This document shows, one piece after another, positions 59,231-64,000 of a DNA stretch of 64,000 nucleotides; position 1 is the stretch's first letter; each line of letters opens with the position of its first letter. This DNA is from Vibrio algivorus. Its GTDB lineage: Bacteria > Pseudomonadota > Gammaproteobacteria > Enterobacterales > Vibrionaceae. The notes under the pieces are model-generated. The model saw only the letters and a program-made list of their open reading frames with translations. It made no database searches and was not told where the DNA came from. Both the position numbers and the translations under genes were made by a program. The stretch lies in the NCBI RefSeq assembly GCF_002218005.2, contig NZ_AP018679.1, positions 1,041,804 to 1,105,803 on the forward strand, in the 5' to 3' direction.

Positions 59231-61393
59231 TTGCAGCAACCAACGCCGTAATTGTTGTTCAACTTGTTTTCGACCCGCCAGGTTATGCTTTGCCGCTACC
59301 GCTTGCCAAGAATGAAAAAGCAGCACCTTATCAATCACAACCGATATGCCATCGTCCCCTATTTTATTTTGTTGTAGAGTAACTTCAGAAAATGGATTCA
59401 CTTGTGATAAATATTCGATGACAAACTGACAATACCAAGGAACAACCGATTCAAAGCTATTCCCCCCTAAAGCAAAATTAGACAGCATAGGTGAAAGCGA
59501 AAATTGCGCAAAAACCTCTTTCGGCTGAAACAATAAGCTTGCTAATGTCTCGTGCTCAATATCTTGATATTGCAGAGGGAGGACACGTTGAATGTTATCG
59601 AGACAACTTAAAGTGGCTGGCTCAACCCAATGCTTAGCTCGCTCAGATAATGCTTGTACCATAAAAACAGAATAACAGCCGCTAGCGTGATCTCGACGTG
59701 TACCGATTGAAACTAGCTGAAAAGACTTTTTCCAGAAATTTATCAGTTCAGCCGTTGCGCCAAAACTCACTGAGATAAAATCAACGGAACTTGCGACATC
59801 AACTAATGTTAACTGTTGCTGTAATTTCTGTAGAGCAAAACTCCCTACCCCATATCCTTGCCAAATTGGATCTACTGCAATACGCATAATCCGAGCTGAT
59901 ATTTGTTCTGCTGGTTGATCGATCGCTAGATGATTAGTCAGATACGCTGCAGCTAGGTGACCTTTTGGTCGACGTACTCCTAGCTGAATATCCTTAATCA
60001 ATTGGGAATCTAATCCACCTTCTATGTTTACCAACAAACAACCTATCACTTTAGGTTTGTCTAAAGCATCCTCAGATTTAGAGACAATGGGTTGATAAGT
60101 AATCTGATAAACCTGAATCTCGTCAGACGCTAAAACTTGCATCACATCATTGGGCGTCGTTTGATAGTGTGCCGTCACTAGTAAACCAAAAATAGAACGA
60201 AATAGTTCAGCATTCTTGATCAGCTGTTGTTTAGATACCAAGTTGAGCTCTATTTGAGAAAGCTCTAATGACTCGGCATTAATATCGTTGATATTAAGAT
60301 TAAAGTCAGAAACACCATCATCAGCATTAAGTAAAAATGTCTCAAATGACCAACTTTCTAATGGATCATTCTCAGACCAACGAATAGGTTGAGTTAACTC
60401 TATATGTTTCCAACCAGGACGATGTCGATTCAGCCATTGCATGAACTTAATCGAAAATCCTCGCCCACAGCCTTCGTAACCGTGAATAGTGGAACTAAAA
60501 ACTAAACGATGAAAACGCTTCACGAAATTTTTTAGCATAGGTAAAGGCAAGGCTGCCGCTTCATCAACTAAAACTAGATCCGCATCTACTTCTGAAATAT
60601 TCAATTCATCAGGTGCTATAAAGTGTAACTGAGAACCATTAGAAAGGTGCCATTCGGTACGTGTTTGAGATAACCAAGTGAATTGACCAATCGTTTTATC
60701 AGCAAATTCAAACAAAGGATTTAGCGCATTTATAGACGGTGCAGTAATGACTATTTTCATCACTTGTTGCGACATTAAATTTGCCGCAGCCATGCCTAGA
60801 CTGGCAGTTTTTCCTCGGCCACGATTGGCATTTAAAACCAATGGTCGGCGACGATGGCCTGTCACGACTTTTTCAATTGCGGCCACAGCCTCTACCTGCT
60901 GATCATATTGATTAACATTTGCGGAGGATAAATTTAACTCTACATAATCAAGCGATAAATCATTAGTCGAAAGATTCTCAATACACGGCCAACGATTAAA
61001 ATGTTGTTTAAGCCACTGAGTTTGATATGAATCCGTTAACGATTGGAAATTCACTATAAAAAGAATGCCACCACCGACCAACGCCCCCAGTGCTGCATTA
61101 AAGCTGTTGGCATCAAAGCTATTACCACCAACTGGGCTAAAATCCACAACCAGCAACTCTACCTCTTGTCCAAGTAAACGTTGACCTTGTTTAAACGTAT
61201 AGTGTGGACAGCCTAGCAAAGATTGATTTCCACCAAGCCAAGCGGTTCTGGTGATATCAATCTTCTGATGCTCGATAAACCGCATTAGCAATTGATGCAC
61301 ATCGGCATCATTTAACTGTAGTTGCACCGCAACGCGCTGATTAACTAGACGCAGCTTAGAAGACAAGGTAGTAAGGTAGTTAAGTGCTGACAT
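59219..61393 (-). CDS. tmcA: tRNA(Met) cytidine acetyltransferase TmcA
   Basis: 724 residues from the ATG at 61393. TmcA makes N4-acetylcytidine at the wobble base of elongator tRNA-Met. Domains in order: N-terminal TmcA domain; an RNA-helicase-type ATPase with Walker A 'NANRGRGKTAS' and Walker B 'LVLVDEAAALPLPML'; and a GNAT acetyltransferase domain with 'MRIAVDPIWQGYGVGSFALQKL'. The C-terminal tail ends 'NLAGRKQVEQQLRRWLLQF'. A frame that continues to a GTG at 61513 runs into the repeat element and adds a spurious 40 residues. The start chosen has only a weak ribosome-binding site. Confidence 0.94.
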   Translation of the reverse strand: MSALNYLTTLSSKLRLVNQRVAVQLQLNDADVHQLLMRFIEHQKIDITRTAWLGGNQSLLGCPHYTFKQGQRLLGQEVELLVVDFSPVGGNSFDANSFNAALGALVGGGILFIVNFQSLTDSYQTQWLKQHFNRWPCIENLSTNDLSLDYVELNLSSANVNQYDQQVEAVAAIEKVVTGHRRRPLVLNANRGRGKTASLGMAAANLMSQQVMKIVITAPSINALNPLFEFADKTIGQFTWLSQTRTEWHLSNGSQLHFIAPDELNISEVDADLVLVDEAAALPLPMLKNFVKRFHRLVFSSTIHGYEGCGRGFSIKFMQWLNRHRPGWKHIELTQPIRWSENDPLESWSFETFLLNADDGVSDFNLNINDINAESLELSQIELNLVSKQQLIKNAELFRSIFGLLVTAHYQTTPNDVMQVLASDEIQVYQITYQPIVSKSEDALDKPKVIGCLLVNIEGGLDSQLIKDIQLGVRRPKGHLAAAYLTNHLAIDQPAEQISARIMRIAVDPIWQGYGVGSFALQKLQQQLTLVDVASSVDFISVSFGATAELINFWKKSFQLVSIGTRRDHASGCYSVFMVQALSERAKHWVEPATLSCLDNIQRVLPLQYQDIEHETLASLLFQPKEVFAQFSLSPMLSNFALGGNSFESVVPWYCQFVIEYLSQVNPFSEVTLQQNKIGDDGISVVIDKVLLFHSWQAVAAKHNLAGRKQVEQQLRRWLLQFTV

Positions 61394-61431
61394 ACTTATT
61401 TCTAAATTTAAAATTAATAGTGTAATTGGTA

Positions 61432-61712
61432 TATACCCAAGTGACTTCAAAGTGCAGAATTCAGAGCTATCATCCAAACCTTTAGGCAAAAAAGATTGGC
61501 GAAGGAAAAGCACCTTTCAAACCAATCTGACTCGGCCTTGCTCTTATAAAAAAGAAGAGGTTTTAATGGAGCTCCCGAAGGGCAAGTTAAAACAAGCTTT
61601 ATGCTGCGTTAAATTGACCTGAGATAGAATAACTATGATCATATTCAATTTGCCTTGCCTAAAGCTTGTTTTATTCTTGTTGAAATTCGCATTTTGAAGT
61701 TACTTGGGTATA
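61432..61712. repeat. Full-length (281 bp) copy of the TATACCCAAGT repeat family
   Basis: TATACCCAAGTGACTTCAAA to TTGAAGTTACTTGGGTATA. It carries a divergent central piece with 'gctcttataaaaaagaagag', not in the other long copies. It separates tmcA (minus) from the parAB operon terminator. Confidence 0.88.
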
Positions 61713-61728
61713 AGCATATCACAGAGAC

Positions 61729-61754
61729 AAAAAAAGCCGCACAAATGGCGGCTT
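61729..61754 (-). terminator. Terminator of the parAB2 operon
   Basis: On the minus strand AAGCCGC / GCGGCTT with a 7-base loop, followed by TTTTTTT. It lies about 50 bp after the parB stop and next to the 3' end of a repeat. Confidence 0.85.
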
Positions 61755-61802
61755 AATTAAGGAGACCAGTGATACACCCAGGGTTACTTGGATGAAAGCT
61801 TA

Positions 61803-62777
61803 CTAGGCTAATTTACCTTGCACATAGGCTAAGATATCTTGCATCACTTCATCATCCACTTTTTTCAGAGAAAGCGATAAGTTAGCGCCTTTGCGAGTAT
61901 AACTAACACGCCCTTTCACTAACTCAACTTTATCAGAAGCAGGCTCTTTTTTACTAGGTAGTAATTCTTCAATCCACGCTTCCAGCTGGCTTGATACTTC
62001 TTTAGTTAAGCGTGCAACACCTTGAGATTGTGACTGTTGCCAAATAGCTCCGTGCTCTTTTCGACACTTCTCAAGTAACATTTCTTGTGACTTTTGAGGT
62101 AATGAAAAGTATTGTTTATGCAGTTTTACGATAGTCGGACGACCTACATCACTCACATTAGGATACGCTTGTAGTAACTCTAATGGTAATGCGGCGGCTT
62201 TAAGCGCCCCACTCACTAAGGCTTCACTGCATTGAAACATTTGAGCTAATGCTTTTTGATCTTCAGCAGTACCTGAGTCGAGTTTCGCTTGCATCTCACG
62301 GCCACGTTCATATAACGACAACGGCTTATGCGCATTTGCTACATCAGATAAAAACTTAGCGTGGTCAGATTGAATATCGTCGGCAACATAGATCAGAAAA
62401 TCTTTCTGCGCCAAAATACACGACATACGACGGCGGCTACCATCTAAGACTTCAATTTTACCTTCAGCATTACGTCGACCAACGGCAGGATATTGCTGTC
62501 CACGTTCTTTTAAAGTAACTAAAATATCAGATAAAGCATGCTCATTTAAAAATGATTGTTCACGTGAATTCTCAGCAAACACTACCGTTTGGCTCTCGAT
62601 TTCAGAGGCAGGCACAGACATCAACTCAAAAGCGACTAAATCTTGGCCAGCAATCGCCAATTCAATCACTTGTGCTTTTTCTTTTACAGCGGCTTGAGCT
62701 TCCACAGGAGAAGTCGCACGGCGCTTATTTGCCTTACCAAATAATTTAGCATTCAATTCAGAAGTTTTAATCGCCAT
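61803..62777 (-). CDS. parB: Chromosome II partition protein ParB2
   Basis: 324 residues. The ParB N-terminal domain has 'NEHALSDILVTLKERGQQYPAVGRRNAEGKIEVLDGSRRRMSCILAQKDFLIYVADD', in which the CTP-binding patch includes the G-S-R-R motif. The helix-turn-helix is near 'ALAQMFQCSEALVSGALKAAALPLELLQAYPNVSDVGRPTIVKLHKQY'. A C-terminal dimerisation domain closes it. It is more like plasmid-type ParB/SopB than chromosome I ParB. Its start overlaps the parA stop by one base. It should bind the TTTACANTGTAAA sites in this window. Confidence 0.95.
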   Translation of the reverse strand: MAIKTSELNAKLFGKANKRRATSPVEAQAAVKEKAQVIELAIAGQDLVAFELMSVPASEIESQTVVFAENSREQSFLNEHALSDILVTLKERGQQYPAVGRRNAEGKIEVLDGSRRRMSCILAQKDFLIYVADDIQSDHAKFLSDVANAHKPLSLYERGREMQAKLDSGTAEDQKALAQMFQCSEALVSGALKAAALPLELLQAYPNVSDVGRPTIVKLHKQYFSLPQKSQEMLLEKCRKEHGAIWQQSQSQGVARLTKEVSSQLEAWIEELLPSKKEPASDKVELVKGRVSYTRKGANLSLSLKKVDDEVMQDILAYVQGKLA

Positions 62778-64000
62778 TATTTATCCCCCTGGTTTAATGA
62801 CGCCCAATGGCTATGCATTACACGCTCTAATTCTAGTGCGCTTTTTTGAATAGCATCTTGTGCTGTAGCTAAGGTTTTCTTACCACCTTCAAAATCACCG
62901 GCAGTTAAATCAAAGACCGTGCTGTAAGTATCGGCACAAGTTTCAAATGCACGACTACGTGGAATGGTTGCCATCATCACTTGTTCAGCAAGGAGGTAAT
63001 TCATTTCCGTTAATACCGAAACTTGTTTTTTATTATCATCTTCAAACATGGTAGGCATTAGACGGACAAACTCTAAGCCTTGCCAATCTTCAGGAAACAT
63101 TTCATACACTGTCGGCAAATGCTGGAAAAAGTTGACCGTTGATGCCCAATCTAAGCGTTTAGCAGCACAAGGAATTAATAAAGCATTAGATGCATACATT
63201 GCATTCCAAACTAATGGATCAACGTGCGGGCCGGTATCCATCATGATAATATCGAAATCATCAGCAATCTTATCAATCAATTTTTCTTTTAATAACTTTA
63301 CAATATCTAATGATTGATTTTGTGATAAATGCTGCCAAGCTTCTGCGTTAAACATTGCATCTTCTGGAAACGCTGAAATAGTTTTTAAGTTCGGATATTG
63401 GGTCGGTAATAATACATTTTTGCGTAAAAACTCTGTATCGACCTCTACCCCTTCCGGAACGTTATCTAGCATAACATCGACTGCAGAATAGATTTCTTCG
63501 TGGTCATCAACGCTAATTTGTGGGTTAAGGAACAAACGTAATGAACCTTGCGGATCTAAATCAATTAAACAAATTCGATAACGCTTATCCAAGTTCAATG
63601 CTAAACACGCCGCAAGATGTACTGCAGACATTGATTTACCTGTGCCACCTTTTTGGTTCTGCACATTGACGATCCAAGGCTTATTACCTGCGTTTTTCTT
63701 ACGCTGATAGAACATATCAACGCCAGCAGCATCCATTAACTGGTGTGCTTCACTCAGTGTAATTGAATAATGGTTAGCATTATTTTTAGTAAATTGATGA
63801 CCTTCCGCTTCCATTTTCGCAATCGCTTCGTCTAACTTACGACGGGTCAACCCAGAACGAGTTTCCATTAAAGCTTTAGACATAGCAGGGAAATGCTCAT
63901 CTTTACGTTCTTCTAAAACAATCTCGATACGATCTGCTTGCACTTGTTTTGTTTGTTCAGCAAGTCGTTCCAGATTTTGAATCGTCTGTTCTCTTTTCAT
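62777..64000 (-). CDS. parA: Chromosome II partition ATPase ParA2
   Basis: 407 residues. It has an N-terminal DNA-binding extension of ~105 residues with a helix-turn-helix ('LTRRKLDEAIAKMEAEGHQFTKNNANHYSITLSEAHQLM'), as in plasmid P1-type ParA. The deviant Walker A 'KGGTGKS' is at 117-123, followed by 'DLDPQGSLRLFL' (Walker A'-type loop) and 'IIMMDTGPHVDPLVWNAMYASNALLIPCAAKRLDW'. The sequence is nearly the same as V. cholerae ParA2 as I remember it. Its ATG is the last three bases of the window, so the promoter and presumably ori2/rctB lie beyond it. Confidence 0.97.
   Translation of the reverse strand: MKREQTIQNLERLAEQTKQVQADRIEIVLEERKDEHFPAMSKALMETRSGLTRRKLDEAIAKMEAEGHQFTKNNANHYSITLSEAHQLMDAAGVDMFYQRKKNAGNKPWIVNVQNQKGGTGKSMSAVHLAACLALNLDKRYRICLIDLDPQGSLRLFLNPQISVDDHEEIYSAVDVMLDNVPEGVEVDTEFLRKNVLLPTQYPNLKTISAFPEDAMFNAEAWQHLSQNQSLDIVKLLKEKLIDKIADDFDIIMMDTGPHVDPLVWNAMYASNALLIPCAAKRLDWASTVNFFQHLPTVYEMFPEDWQGLEFVRLMPTMFEDDNKKQVSVLTEMNYLLAEQVMMATIPRSRAFETCADTYSTVFDLTAGDFEGGKKTLATAQDAIQKSALELERVMHSHWASLNQGDK

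Noticed and set aside
61394..61513. 40 extra codons at the start of tmcA (GTG at 61513)
   Set aside because: They fall in the repeat element and the leader gap, and TmcA homologs begin at the MSALNYL-type start.
1..64000. CRISPR arrays, tRNA/rRNA genes, prophage or transposase genes
   Set aside because: Looked for but not seen: no regularly spaced repeats, no cloverleaf or rRNA-like sequence, and no phage structural or transposase proteins.

Overview
The window looks like the part of the secondary chromosome (chromosome II) of a Vibrio or close relative that lies next to its replication origin. The main evidence is the pair at the right edge. ParA there has the N-terminal extension and Walker motif of the Vibrio ParA2 type, and it overlaps parB by one base. 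Five copies of TTTACANTGTAAA, which matches the ParB2-binding parS2 consensus I know from V. cholerae, lie at 12658, 41371, 49987, 59182 and 59218. The putP / small aldehyde-dehydrogenase-like gene / putA / AraC regulator / pdxH order, ERIC elements, a T6SS VgrG module and a chromosomal Qnr-type gene also fit Vibrionaceae. The DNA is AT-rich. I see no rRNA, tRNA, CRISPR, prophage or transposase gene.

Layout. 0.2-5.2 kb: RidA, then the ProVWX glycine betaine/proline importer with a MarR-family regulator. 5.3-14.2 kb: mixed accessory genes (YjjG nucleotidase, small hypotheticals, PhnA-like zinc ribbon protein, a decayed LysR gene, two LysE-type exporters, LysR/Bcr divergent pair, Lrp) and a secreted chitin-oligosaccharide deacetylase. 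14.3-23.8 kb: a cytochrome aa3/caa3 oxidase operon on the minus strand (coxB-coxA-ctaG-coxC-SURF1-unknown-ctaA-cyoE) with a small DUF2909 gene on the opposite strand. 24.3-30.7 kb: SstT, a polyferredoxin, a coupled MFS/M23-like pair, YghU and an XRE regulator. 31.0-37.4 kb: an orphan T6SS module (vgrG, DUF4123 adaptor, LysM-headed putative effector) behind a sigma-54-like promoter, with a convergent SUMF1-type lipoprotein. 37.7-51 kb: transporters, a phosphatase-lipid kinase fusion, the potFGHI putrescine importer, rnk, a ribosome hibernation factor, AraC, YajD, a Qnr-like protein and a cold-shock protein. 51.6-58.9 kb: proline catabolism (putP, putA, AraC regulator) and pdxH. 59.2-64 kb: tmcA, parB2 and parA2. 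The origin itself (ori2/rctB) is expected just beyond base 64000.

Two intergenic repeat families dominate the non-coding DNA: three ERIC copies, and about ten copies or fragments of an element with TATACCCAAGTnACTTCAAG ends, found as a 267-281 bp long form, truncated forms and a 56 bp minimal palindrome. A third, single-copy element with inverted ends sits inside the oxidase operon. Several repeats extend neighbouring reading frames, so true starts here were chosen from ribosome-binding sites. All function calls come from reading protein motifs and remembered family sequences, since no search could be run.
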